Shown here: piece by piece, positions 28,116 to 36,822 of the stretch
How the letters are laid out: every line of letters starts with the position of its first letter
How positions within the stretch are numbered: position 1 is the stretch's first letter
Origin: Longispora sp047121295
Lineage (GTDB): Bacteria; Actinomycetota; Actinomycetes; Mycobacteriales; Micromonosporaceae
DNA length: 64,000 nucleotides
NCBI RefSeq assembly: GCF_047121295.1
Contig: NZ_CP139447.1
Coordinates: 2,418,001 to 2,482,000 of the forward strand
Direction of reading: 5' to 3'
Made by a program: the position numbers and the translations under genes
The notes under the pieces: model-generated
What the model was told of the DNA's origin: nothing
The model's input: the letters and a program-made list of their open reading frames with translations, nothing else
Databases searched by the model: none

Positions 28116-28999
28116 CCACCACCCACCATGCCACCGAACCGGCCCCGGCAGGGGCGCCGGTCGGGTCCGGCCGCCGCCCGCGCCGATCCCGCCCCGGGTC
28201 GGCACGCCGGTGGGGCGCCAGCACCGTGGCCGGGCTCGCGACCGTCGGCGTCCTGTTCGCCCTCGGCCTCGCCGCGCCCCTGCTCGCCGGCCACCCGCCG
28301 CAGGCCCAGGGCCCCGACGCCCTCGCGCCGATCTCGGCGGACCACCCGCTCGGCACGGACGAGTTCGGCCGTGACCTGTTCAGCCGGGTGCTGTACGGCA
28401 TCCGGGTCGACGTCTGGATCACCCTCGTCGCCGTGCCGATCGGGGCCCTGGTCGGCACGGCGTTGGGCCTGGCCTGCGGCGTGCACCGGTTCGTCGACCT
28501 CGTGCTGCAACGGATCTTCGACGTCACGCTGGCGTTCACCGCCCTGGTCCTGGGCGTCACGGTCGCCGCGATCGTGCAGCCCGGCACCACGGCCGTGATC
28601 TGGACCGTGGCCCTGGTCAACGTGCCGCTGTTCGGCCGGATCACCCGCGACGCGGTGATGGCCCAGCGCGACCGCGACTACGTGACCGCCGCGAAGGTCA
28701 CCGGGGTCGGGCCGGTGCGCCTGCTCACCCGGCACATCCTGCCCAACTGCGTCGACCCGCTGATCGTGCAGGCGGCGCTGTCGCTGTCGACGGCCGTGTT
28801 CATCGAGGGCGCGATGAGCTTCGTCGGCCTCGGCGTCCGGCCGCCCGAGCCGTCCCTGGGCTCGCTGCTGCGGACGTCCATCAACTTCCTCGACGCCAAC
28901 CCGGCGTACGCGATCGGGCCGATGGTGGCCGTCACCGCGCTGGTGGTGGGCTTCAACCTCATCGCCGACGGGCTGAACAAGGGACTGTTGCGGCGATGA
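28112..28999 (+). CDS. ABC transporter permease, DppC type
   Basis: 295 aa, ATGA overlap with the DppB-type gene. A 40-residue Pro/Arg/Ala-rich cytoplasmic N-terminus precedes TM1. DppC-type signature HPLGTDEFGRDLFSRVLYG and the EAA loop DYVTAAKVTGVGPVRLLTRH + ILPN are visible. It partners the preceding permease. Confidence 0.92.
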   Translation: MTTTHHATEPAPAGAPVGSGRRPRRSRPGSARRWGASTVAGLATVGVLFALGLAAPLLAGHPPQAQGPDALAPISADHPLGTDEFGRDLFSRVLYGIRVDVWITLVAVPIGALVGTALGLACGVHRFVDLVLQRIFDVTLAFTALVLGVTVAAIVQPGTTAVIWTVALVNVPLFGRITRDAVMAQRDRDYVTAAKVTGVGPVRLLTRHILPNCVDPLIVQAALSLSTAVFIEGAMSFVGLGVRPPEPSLGSLLRTSINFLDANPAYAIGPMVAVTALVVGFNLIADGLNKGLLRR

Positions 29000-29832
29000 A
29001 CGACATCGAAGTGCTCGACACGCCCGCCGCCGAGGTCGGCGAGGCCCCGATGTGGGACGCGCGGCGCGACTGCCTGTGGTGGGTGGACATCCCGGCGGGC
29101 CGGGTGCACCAGACCCGGCTCGACACCGGCCGGACGCGGACCCGGACGTTCGACGGACCCGTCTCCGCGGCCCTGCCCATGGCCGCCGGGACGCTGCTGG
29201 TGGCCAACGACCGCGACCTCGTGGAGATGCCCGTGCCCGGCTTCGACCGGCGGCGGGTCCTGCACCGACTGCCCCCGGGCGGCCGGGCCAACGACGGCAA
29301 GGCCGACCCCCGCGGCCGGCTGTGGATCGGCACCGTCGCGGCGGTGGACGCGCGCGGCGCGCTGTACCGCTGCGACTCGACACCCACCCCGGTACTCGGC
29401 GATCTGGGCATCTCCAACGGGCTCGGCTGGTCCCCGGACGGCACCCGGATGTACCACGCCGACACGCCCACCCGCCGGATCGACGTCCTCGACTACGACC
29501 CCGGTACGGGCATCGCCACCGCGCGCCGACCCTTCGCGGCGGTCGACGGGATGCCCGACGGGCTGGCCGTGGACACCGACGGCGGGGTGTGGGTCGCGCT
29601 GTTCGGCGGGTCGGCGTTGCACCGCTACACCGCCAACGGCCGCCTCGACCATGTCGTCGAACTGCCGGTCAGCCACCCGACGAGCTGCGCCTTCGTCGGC
29701 GAGGACCTGTACGTCACCAGCGCCCGGTCCCGGCTGGGCGGCGACGAGCGCGCCCGGCGGCCCGACGACGGGAAGTTGCTGCGTGTCAGGGCTCAGATCA
29801 CCGGCGTACCCGTCTCGGAGGTCGTGCTGTGA
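28996..29832 (+). CDS. SMP-30/gluconolactonase-family lactonase
   Basis: 278 aa, ATGA overlap with the permease. Six-bladed propeller family; metal-site residues in GEAPMWDARRD (Glu), NDGKADPRGRLWIGT (Asn), SNGLGWSPDG (Asn) and DGLAVDTDGGVWVAL (Asp). These enzymes hydrolyse aldonolactones to aldonic acids. It sits directly before an SDR and shares the operon with an acid dehydratase, so it most likely opens the lactone made by sugar oxidation. No signal peptide; cytosolic. Confidence 0.88.
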   Translation: MNDIEVLDTPAAEVGEAPMWDARRDCLWWVDIPAGRVHQTRLDTGRTRTRTFDGPVSAALPMAAGTLLVANDRDLVEMPVPGFDRRRVLHRLPPGGRANDGKADPRGRLWIGTVAAVDARGALYRCDSTPTPVLGDLGISNGLGWSPDGTRMYHADTPTRRIDVLDYDPGTGIATARRPFAAVDGMPDGLAVDTDGGVWVALFGGSALHRYTANGRLDHVVELPVSHPTSCAFVGEDLYVTSARSRLGGDERARRPDDGKLLRVRAQITGVPVSEVVL

Positions 29833-30536
29833 ACGGACAGACCGCCATCGTCACCGGAGCGGCGCGGGGCATCGGCCGCGCGATCGCCGAAACGCTCCTC
29901 GCGCGCGGCGCCACGGTCGTCGGCGTCGACCTGGACCCCGTGCCCGTCGGGACCGGCGTCCGGGGCGACATCACCGACGACGCCACCATCGGGGCGGCGC
30001 TGACCGCCGCCGGGCCGGCGAACGTCCTGGTCAACTGCGCGTTCGTCGAGCAGCGGGCGTCGTTGCTGGACGGCACGGCCGAGGGCTGGGAACGCACGTT
30101 CGCGGTGTGCCTGCACGCGGCGGTCCGGCTGTCGCGCGCCTTCGTGGGCCAGGTGCCCGCCGGTGGCGGCGCGATCGTCAACGTCTCCTCCGTGCACGCC
30201 TCGCTGGCCGCGCCGGCCTTCGGCGCCTACGCCGCGGCGAAGGCCGGGCTGGAGGCGTTCACCCGCACGGCGGCCCTGGAATGGGGCCCGCTCGGGATCC
30301 GGGTCAACGCCGTCGCCCCCGGCTTCGTCGCCGTCGAACGCAACGCGCACCTGTGGTCGGACCCCGACGCCCTCGCGGCCCTGACCAGGGTGTACCCGCT
30401 CGGCCGCGCCGGCCGCCCCGAGGAGGTCGCCGCCGCCGTCGCCTTCCTCGCCTCGTCCGAGTCCTCGTTCGTCACCGGCGTGGTGCTGCCCGTCGACGGC
30501 GGCCTGTCGGTCCGCTCCCCGGAGGTACAGACATGA
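29829..30536 (+). CDS. SDR-family oxidoreductase, probable sugar dehydrogenase
   Basis: 235 aa, GTGA overlap with the lactonase gene. Classical SDR: TGAARGIG nucleotide-binding loop, Asp ending strand 2 (GVDLD) suggesting NAD preference, Ser in VNVSSVHAS, YAAAK catalytic Tyr/Lys, and GPLGIRVNAVAPGFV. The usual NNAG motif is LVNCAFV here. Together with the adjacent lactonase and dehydratase it is best read as an aldose (or uronate) 1-dehydrogenase producing the lactone; a 2-keto-3-deoxy-acid reductase is an alternative. Confidence 0.85.
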   Translation: MNGQTAIVTGAARGIGRAIAETLLARGATVVGVDLDPVPVGTGVRGDITDDATIGAALTAAGPANVLVNCAFVEQRASLLDGTAEGWERTFAVCLHAAVRLSRAFVGQVPAGGGAIVNVSSVHASLAAPAFGAYAAAKAGLEAFTRTAALEWGPLGIRVNAVAPGFVAVERNAHLWSDPDALAALTRVYPLGRAGRPEEVAAAVAFLASSESSFVTGVVLPVDGGLSVRSPEVQT

Positions 30537-32584
30537 GCATCCTCGAGGTGCGCGACCTGGTCACGCGCTTTCACACCCCGCGCGGGGTCGTGCGCGCCGT
30601 CGACGGCGTCAGCTTCGACGTCGAGGCCGGGGAGACCGTCGCCCTGGTCGGGGAGTCCGGCTCGGGCAAGTCCGTGACCGCGATGTCGATCCTGAACATG
30701 GTCCGGGCCCCCGGCCGGGTCGAGGGCGGCCAGGTCCGCTACCGGGGCCGCGACGTGCTCGCCATGGGGGAGAGCGAACTGCGGCACGTCCGGGGCGGCG
30801 GGATCGGCATGATCTTCCAGGACCCGATGTCCTCGCTCAACCCGACGATGCGGATCCGCGACCAGCTCACCGAGGCGATGCTCGCGCACGGCAGGTTCAC
30901 CGGCCCCGCCGCCCGCGACCGCGCCGTGGACCTGATGGGCCTCGTGGGCATCCCCGACCCGGCCGCCCGGCTCGCCGACTACCCGCACGCCTTCTCCGGC
31001 GGAATGCGGCAACGGGTCATGATCGCCATGGCCGTCGCCAACGCGCCCGACGTGATCATCGCCGACGAGCCGACCACCGCCCTCGACGTCACCGTGCAGG
31101 CCCAGATCCTCGACCTGCTGGCGTCCCTCAACCGCGAACTCGGCACCGCCGTCGTCCTGATCACCCACAACCTCGGCGTCGTCGCCCGACTGTGCCAGCG
31201 GGTCAACGTGATGTACGGCGGGCGGATCGTGGAGTCCGCGACCGTCGACGAGCTGTTCGCGGCCCCACGGCATCCGTACACCCGAGGGCTGCTCGCCGCG
31301 ACGCCCCGATTGGCGGCGGCGCGGGGCAGCACGCTCACCCCCATCGACGGCCGGCCGCCGAACCTGATCGCCCCCGTCCGGGGCTGCGCGTTCGCGCCCC
31401 GGTGCGGCATCGCCCGCGACATGTGCGCCCGGCACGAGCCCGCGCTGGAGCTGGTGGCTGCCGGGCACCGGGCCGCCTGCTGGTTGCCGGACCTCACCGC
31501 CGCCCCACCGGACCCGCCCGTCGCCGAGGCCGTGCCCCAGCCGGCCACCGGAGCCCCCCTTGTGGAGGTGCGCGACCTGACCCGGCACTTCCCGGTCCGC
31601 CGGAACCCGCTCGGCCGGGCCCGTGCCGTCGTGCGGTCCGTGGACGGGGTGAACCTGACCATCGCGCCCGGGGAGACCCTCGGCCTCGTCGGGGAGTCCG
31701 GCTGCGGCAAGTCCACCCTCGGCAAGGTCCTCGTCGGCATCCACCCGGCCACCTCCGGCACGGTCGCCTTCGAGGGCGCCGACGTGACCGGCCCCTACGG
31801 ACTCGGCGCGAAACGCATGCGCCGCAACATCCAGATGGTGTTCCAGGACCCCTACAGTTCGCTCAACCCCCGCATGAGCATCGGCCGGGTGCTCCGCGAA
31901 CCCCTGGAGGTGCACGGCCTGGCCCGGGGCGCGGACGCCGACCGGCGGGTCGCCGAACTCCTCGAACTCGTCGGCCTTGCCCCCGACATGGCCGACCGGT
32001 ACCCGCACGAGTTCTCCGGCGGCCAACGCCAACGCATCGCCATCGCCCGCGCGCTGGCCGTGGGTCCCCGCCTGATCGTGTGCGACGAACCGGTGTCCGC
32101 ACTCGACGTGTCGCTGCAGGCCCAGGTCGTCAACCTGCTCAGGGACCTGCAACGGCGCCTCGGGCTGGCGTACCTGTTCATCGCCCACGACCTGGCCGTC
32201 GTCCGACACCTGTCCCACCGGATCGCGGTCATGTACCTCGGCCAGATCGTGGAGGTCGGGCCCGCCGAACGGCTCACCGAGGCGCCCCTGCACCCGTACA
32301 CGGCGAGCCTGCTGTCGGCGGTCCCCGAACCCGACCCGGCCCTGGAACGGCGCCGCGAACGCATCCTGCTCACCGGCGACGTGCCCAGCCCGCTCGACCC
32401 GCCGCCCGGCTGCCGGTTCCACGGCCGCTGCCCGATCGGCCCCGCGCACCGGCCCGAACGCACCATCTGCGCCACCACCCCGCCACCGCTGACCCAGGTC
32501 AGCGCCGACCGGTACGCCGCCTGCCACTTCCCCGGCGAACTGACCACCGGCCTGCACACGATCACCCGGGCGGCGCACCGATGA
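30533..32584 (+). CDS. Fused Opp/Dpp ABC ATPase (DppD-DppF fusion)
   Basis: 683 aa, ATGA overlap with the SDR gene. Two complete ATPase domains in one chain. First: Walker A GESGSGKS near 40, signature FSGGMRQRV near 153, Walker B VIIADEP near 175, then a Cys-containing oligopeptide-transporter C-terminal region (CAFAPRCGIARDMC). A Pro/Ala linker follows (about 325-340). Second: GESGCGKST near 387, FSGGQRQRI near 493, LIVCDEP, and CRFHGRCPIG. It energises uptake through the two permeases. In most operons these are two genes; fusion fixes the 1:1 ratio. The end overlaps the aldolase gene. Confidence 0.93.
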   Translation: MSILEVRDLVTRFHTPRGVVRAVDGVSFDVEAGETVALVGESGSGKSVTAMSILNMVRAPGRVEGGQVRYRGRDVLAMGESELRHVRGGGIGMIFQDPMSSLNPTMRIRDQLTEAMLAHGRFTGPAARDRAVDLMGLVGIPDPAARLADYPHAFSGGMRQRVMIAMAVANAPDVIIADEPTTALDVTVQAQILDLLASLNRELGTAVVLITHNLGVVARLCQRVNVMYGGRIVESATVDELFAAPRHPYTRGLLAATPRLAAARGSTLTPIDGRPPNLIAPVRGCAFAPRCGIARDMCARHEPALELVAAGHRAACWLPDLTAAPPDPPVAEAVPQPATGAPLVEVRDLTRHFPVRRNPLGRARAVVRSVDGVNLTIAPGETLGLVGESGCGKSTLGKVLVGIHPATSGTVAFEGADVTGPYGLGAKRMRRNIQMVFQDPYSSLNPRMSIGRVLREPLEVHGLARGADADRRVAELLELVGLAPDMADRYPHEFSGGQRQRIAIARALAVGPRLIVCDEPVSALDVSLQAQVVNLLRDLQRRLGLAYLFIAHDLAVVRHLSHRIAVMYLGQIVEVGPAERLTEAPLHPYTASLLSAVPEPDPALERRRERILLTGDVPSPLDPPPGCRFHGRCPIGPAHRPERTICATTPPPLTQVSADRYAACHFPGELTTGLHTITRAAHR

Positions 32585-33201
32585 CCATCCTCGACCGGCT
32601 CGCCGGCACCCGCCTCGTCGCGATCCTGCGCGCCACGACCCCCGACCACCTGACCGACGCCGCCGAGATCCTCGTCTCCGAGGGACTCGACTGCGTGGAA
32701 CTGCCCCTCACCACCCCCGGCGCGCTGACGGCCCTCGCCGACATCCGCGACCGGCTGGGCGACGCGGTCGCGCTCGGCGCCGGCACGGTCCTCACCAGCA
32801 CCCAGGCCGCCGACGCGGTCGCGGCGGGCGCCACCTACCTGATCAGCCCCGCCGTGGGCGCCGACGTCATCGGCTGGGCCGTCGAACACGGCGTCGACGT
32901 CCTGCCCGGAGCCCTCACCCCCACCGAGATCCACGCGGCCCACGGCCTCGGGGCGCGGGCCGTGAAACTGTTCCCCGCCGGCGCCGTCGGCCCCGGCTAC
33001 CTCACCGCGCTGCGCGGCCCATGGCCGGACCTGCGGATCGTGGCCACCGGCGGCGTCGACCGGGACAACGCGCGGGCGTGGCTGGCCGCCGGGGCGCTCG
33101 CCCTCGGCGTCGGCTCCCCGCTGGCCGGCGACGCGCTGGAGACCGGGAACCTGGCGGGCCTGCGCGCCCGCGCCCGGGCCTGGAAGGAGACGCTGACATG
33201 A
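32581..33201 (+). CDS. KDPG/KHG-type aldolase
   Basis: 206 aa, ATGA overlap with the ATPase gene. Class I aldolase of the Eda/DgoA family: RLVAILRA, CVELPLTTPGAL (catalytic-type Glu), GAGTVLTS, and the Schiff-base Lys in ARAVKLFPAG near residue 128, then VATGGVD. It splits 2-keto-3-deoxy-6-phospho sugar acids into pyruvate and glyceraldehyde-3-phosphate. With the following kinase it completes an Entner-Doudoroff-like or De Ley-Doudoroff-like route. Confidence 0.92.
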   Translation: MTILDRLAGTRLVAILRATTPDHLTDAAEILVSEGLDCVELPLTTPGALTALADIRDRLGDAVALGAGTVLTSTQAADAVAAGATYLISPAVGADVIGWAVEHGVDVLPGALTPTEIHAAHGLGARAVKLFPAGAVGPGYLTALRGPWPDLRIVATGGVDRDNARAWLAAGALALGVGSPLAGDALETGNLAGLRARARAWKETLT

Positions 33202-34226
33202 TCGACGTCCTCACCTACGGCGAGACCATGGCCGCCCTGCGCTCCACCACCACCGGACCACTGCGCCTCGGCCACCACCTCGCCGTGTCACTGGCCGGCG
33301 CGGAGAGCACCGTCGCGATCGGCGTGTCCCGGCTCGGCGGCACCTCGCGGTGGACCGGCGTCCTGGGCGACGACGAGTTCGGCCTCCTGGTCCGCGACCG
33401 GCTGCGCGCCGAGGGCGTCCTGGTCGACGGGATCGCGGTCGACCGGGAGGTACCCACCGGCCTGATCGTCACCGAGCGGCGCACCAGCGACCGGCACCGG
33501 GTCTCCTACTACCGGGCCGGCAACGCCGGCTCCCGCCTCGCGCCCGAGCACGTCCGCGAGGACGACCTGCGGTCCTGCCGGATCCTGCACGTCACCGGCA
33601 TCACCCCTGCGCTGTCGGACTCGGCGGCGGCGGCCGTGCGCGCGGCGGTCGCCGGGGCCCGACGGCACGGCGCGACCGTGTGCCTGGACGTCAACTGGCG
33701 TTCCACGCTGTGGCCGGCGGAGAAGGCCGCGCCGGTGCTGCGGGAGCTGGTCGAGGGCGCCGACCTGGTGCTGGCCACGCTGCCGGAGGCTGAGCTCCTC
33801 GCGCCGCCCGCCCCGGCCCCGGGCCACGCGGTGACACCCGCCGGCGGCGCCGGCCGGGCCTTGGCCCCGGTTCCCGCCTGGTCGGCGGACTCCGACGACG
33901 CCGACCGGGCCGCCGCCGCCCTGTGCCGGATGGGCCCGGCGCGGGTGGTCATCAAGCACGGTGCCGACGGGGCGACCGGCTACGAGGCCGGCCACCGGCA
34001 CCACATCCCGCCGCACCGGGTGACCGTCCGTGACCCGCTCGGGGCCGGCGACGCGTTCGCGGCCGGCCTGCTCGCCGACCTGGCGGCCGGCCGGGACTTC
34101 CACACCGCCCTGACCACCGCCGCGGCCGTCGCCGCCGTCGCGGTGTCCTGCGACGGCGACTGGGAGGGGCTGCCGACGCGCCCCGAACTCGCCGGCCTAC
34201 TGGCAGGGGAGGACATCCTCCGCTGA
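33198..34226 (+). CDS. PfkB-family sugar kinase, probable 2-keto-3-deoxy-acid kinase
   Basis: 342 aa, ATGA overlap with the aldolase gene. Ribokinase fold: MIDVLTYGETMAALRS start, LGDDEFG, TGLIVTERR (KDG-kinase-like), CLDVNWRSTLW, and the C-terminal PfkB signature DPLGAGDAFAAGLL with the catalytic Asp. A Pro/Ala/Gly-rich insertion (about 202-233) precedes the strand VVIKHGADGA and is unusual for the family. Likely phosphorylates the 2-keto-3-deoxy acid made by the dehydratase and feeds the aldolase. Confidence 0.9.
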   Translation: MIDVLTYGETMAALRSTTTGPLRLGHHLAVSLAGAESTVAIGVSRLGGTSRWTGVLGDDEFGLLVRDRLRAEGVLVDGIAVDREVPTGLIVTERRTSDRHRVSYYRAGNAGSRLAPEHVREDDLRSCRILHVTGITPALSDSAAAAVRAAVAGARRHGATVCLDVNWRSTLWPAEKAAPVLRELVEGADLVLATLPEAELLAPPAPAPGHAVTPAGGAGRALAPVPAWSADSDDADRAAAALCRMGPARVVIKHGADGATGYEAGHRHHIPPHRVTVRDPLGAGDAFAAGLLADLAAGRDFHTALTTAAAVAAVAVSCDGDWEGLPTRPELAGLLAGEDILR

Positions 34227-34268
34227 CCCACGGGGACCAACACCGCACCCCCTGAAAGGCAGAATGCC

Positions 34269-36392
34269 ATGTTCCATCCACGCTCCACCGTCCTCGCGTG
34301 CGCGGCCCTCCTCGGCATCGCACTCGCCCCGGCCCCCGCCTTCGCGACCAACACCGGCTACTACGTCGACTGCTCCGCCGCCAGCAACGGCACCGGCACC
34401 CAGGCGTCGCCCTTCAAGACCCTGGCCGCGATCAACGCCGTGCCCCTCGGCGCGGGCGACACCGTGTCGTTCAAACGCGGGGTCACCTGCTCGGGCCAGT
34501 TCGCGCCCGTCGGCTCGGGAACCTCCTCCTCGAAGATCGTGATCGGCGCGTACGGCACGGGCACTGCCCTGCCCCGCATCGACGCCAACGGGGCCACCCA
34601 GGCCGTCCTGCTGTCCAACAACGCCTACCTCACCCTCCAGGACCTCGAACTCACCGCCACCGGGGACAACACCACCACCCGCCGGGGCGTGTACGTCTAC
34701 GCCGTCGACGCCGGGGTCGTGCACGGCGTCACGGTCCGCGACCTCTACATCCACGACGTCCGGGGCAAGATGCCCTCGGCGTTCCCCGGCAGCCCGGCCG
34801 GATCCCCGATCGGGAAGTGGAAGGACGCCTCGGGCGGCATCGTCGTCGACGCCGAGGGCGGCACGACCCCGACGGCCTTCGACGGCCTGCAGATCGAGGA
34901 CAACGAGCTGCGGGGCGTCGACAGGGAGGGCATCTACTTCTGGTCCAACTGGTGCCGGCGGCCCGAACTCGCGGCCTGGACCGACCCCGCGACGGGCTGC
35001 GTCGAGGACTGGTTCCCGCACACCGACGCCGTGGTCCGGGGGAACCGGCTCTACGACATCGGTGGGGACGGCATCGTGCCGAAGACCGCCACCGACACCC
35101 TGGTCGAACACAACACGCTGATCGGGTTCAACCGGCGGTCCGACTCCAACAACGCGGGCATCTGGACCGCGAACACGATCAACACCACGGTGCAGTACAA
35201 CGAGGCCGCCGGTGGCCTGAGCACCCACGACGCCCAGGGCTTCGACGTCGACCAGTCCACCGACGGGGCGATCTTCCAGTACAACTACTCCCACGACAAC
35301 GAGGGCGGCTTCTTCCTGATCTGCCCGGTGGCCACGGCGCAGAACTTCGTCATCCGGTACAACATCTCCGTCAACGACAAGAACCGGCTCTTCCAGGTCT
35401 GCACCGGCAGCGTCGTCAACGGCCAGATCTACAACAACACCATCGTCGTCGGCAACGGCCTGTCCCCGCTCGTCCTCACCGAGGACAACACCGCCAACAA
35501 CCTCGACATCGAGTTCCGCGACAACATCGTCAGCAAGGAGGACACCGGCACCCTGGGCTGGCACCTGTCGGACCCCAACGTGATCATCGACCACAACGCG
35601 TTCCACAACGTCGCCACTCACGCCAACGCCACCAACACCGTCACCGCCCCGCACGGGCTGCTCGCCGCCCAGGTGCGCGACCCGAACGGGTACCGGCTCG
35701 GCACCGGCGCGGCCACCCTCGGCGCGGGCGTCCTGGTGTCCGGCAACGGCGGCAGGGACTACTTCGGCGCGGCGGTCTCCGGCAGCGGGGCCCCGAACAT
35801 CGGCGCCGTCAACTCCGCGGGCGCGTGCGCCCCGACCCAGACCTACCGCTTCGACACGGACACCCTCGGCTCCGGCCCCAGCGGCTGGACCAGCAGCGGC
35901 AGCGTCGCCGTCGCGTCCGTACCCGGCGCCAGCTACCCGTGGGGCGAGTACGGCCGGTCCGTCACCCTGACCCGGGGCGCCTCCGAGGCCAGGACGACGA
36001 CCAACGTCACGGTGTCCGGGGACACCCACGTCTCGCTGCGGGTCCGCGCCGACCAGACGACCGTGCCCCTCGGGGTGCAACTCCTCGACGCCGGCGGTGG
36101 CGAGGTCGTCAAGACCAGCCTCGCCGCGAGCGGAAAGCTGGCGTACACGGAGAACGGCTCCTGGATCGAGACCGGTTCCTACGAGGCCGGCCAGTGGTAT
36201 GTGCTGGACATCCTCGTCCACCCCGCCACAGGGACCTACGGCTTCACCGTCAACGGCACGGCCGTGGTCACCGGCGCGCACACCGGGCCGTCGACCAGCG
36301 CGGTCACCCAGGCGCGCGCCCGCGTGCAGACCGGCAGCCCCGCCGGATCCTTCGGCATCGACGACCTCCTGGTCCGTCCCGTCTCCTGCTGA
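34269..36392 (+). CDS. Secreted right-handed parallel beta-helix protein (pectate-lyase-like fold)
   Basis: 707 aa; AAAGG upstream of ATG. Signal peptide MFHPRSTVLACAALLGIALA with cleavage after AFA. The mature protein begins GYYVDCSAASNGTGTQASPF, the usual opening of secreted parallel beta-helix glycan-active proteins, and continues with stacked short repeats containing VRGNRLYDIGGDGIV, VEHNTLIGFN and FQYNYSHDNEGGF. A C-terminal beta-sandwich-like domain (about 520-707) resembles a carbohydrate-binding module. It is 42 bases after the kinase gene on the same strand, so it could release sugars imported by the ABC system. Whether it is a lyase, hydrolase or binder is not clear. Confidence 0.8.
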   Translation: MFHPRSTVLACAALLGIALAPAPAFATNTGYYVDCSAASNGTGTQASPFKTLAAINAVPLGAGDTVSFKRGVTCSGQFAPVGSGTSSSKIVIGAYGTGTALPRIDANGATQAVLLSNNAYLTLQDLELTATGDNTTTRRGVYVYAVDAGVVHGVTVRDLYIHDVRGKMPSAFPGSPAGSPIGKWKDASGGIVVDAEGGTTPTAFDGLQIEDNELRGVDREGIYFWSNWCRRPELAAWTDPATGCVEDWFPHTDAVVRGNRLYDIGGDGIVPKTATDTLVEHNTLIGFNRRSDSNNAGIWTANTINTTVQYNEAAGGLSTHDAQGFDVDQSTDGAIFQYNYSHDNEGGFFLICPVATAQNFVIRYNISVNDKNRLFQVCTGSVVNGQIYNNTIVVGNGLSPLVLTEDNTANNLDIEFRDNIVSKEDTGTLGWHLSDPNVIIDHNAFHNVATHANATNTVTAPHGLLAAQVRDPNGYRLGTGAATLGAGVLVSGNGGRDYFGAAVSGSGAPNIGAVNSAGACAPTQTYRFDTDTLGSGPSGWTSSGSVAVASVPGASYPWGEYGRSVTLTRGASEARTTTNVTVSGDTHVSLRVRADQTTVPLGVQLLDAGGGEVVKTSLAASGKLAYTENGSWIETGSYEAGQWYVLDILVHPATGTYGFTVNGTAVVTGAHTGPSTSAVTQARARVQTGSPAGSFGIDDLLVRPVSC

Positions 36393-36399
36393 CACCCCG

Positions 36400-36428
36400 C
36401 CCGCCGGGACCTTCCGGGTCCCGGCGGG
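36400..36428 (+). terminator. Strong terminator at the end of the sugar-acid operon
   Basis: Perfect 12-bp stem (CCCGCCGGGACC / GGTCCCGGCGGG) with a 5-nt loop, eight bases after the beta-helix stop. No U-tract. Confidence 0.8.
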
Positions 36429-36450
36429 CCCACCCCGAGAGCAGAACGCC

Positions 36451-36813
36451 ATGACCCGTGTCCCGCCCCGGTGGGTCACCCCGGGACACCTCACCCGGGT
36501 CGGCACCACACCGGACTACAGGTTCACCCTCGCCAACGAACGCACCTTCCTCGCGTGGATCCGCACCGCCCTGGCCCTCGTCGGCGGAGGCATCGCCGCC
36601 GAGCAGGCGCACCTGGCGCCCCGCTGGGTGGTGGTGGCGCTGCTGGTCGGCGGGGCGGTCGTCGCCGGGCGCGCGGTGTGGCGGTGGATGCGGTGTGAGC
36701 TGGCCATCCGCCTGGGCCGGGAACTCCCCGTCGCGCGGTTCCACACGGCCGTGGCCCTGACCGTCGCCGCCGTGGCCCTCGCGACGCTGATCGTCGCGCT
36801 CGTGCCGGGCTGA
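36451..36813 (+). CDS. DUF202/YidH-like small membrane protein
   Basis: 120 aa, ATG with GAGAGCAGAA upstream. The DUF202 signature LANERTFLAWIRTALALVGGG opens the first of three predicted membrane helices (seen as LANERTFLAWIRTAL then ALVGGG); two more follow (WVVVALLVGGAVVAG and AVALTVAAVALATLIVALV). Integral membrane protein of unknown function. It is tail-to-tail with the NarK gene. Confidence 0.8.
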   Translation: MTRVPPRWVTPGHLTRVGTTPDYRFTLANERTFLAWIRTALALVGGGIAAEQAHLAPRWVVVALLVGGAVVAGRAVWRWMRCELAIRLGRELPVARFHTAVALTVAAVALATLIVALVPG

Positions 36814-36822
36814 CGAGTCCGG

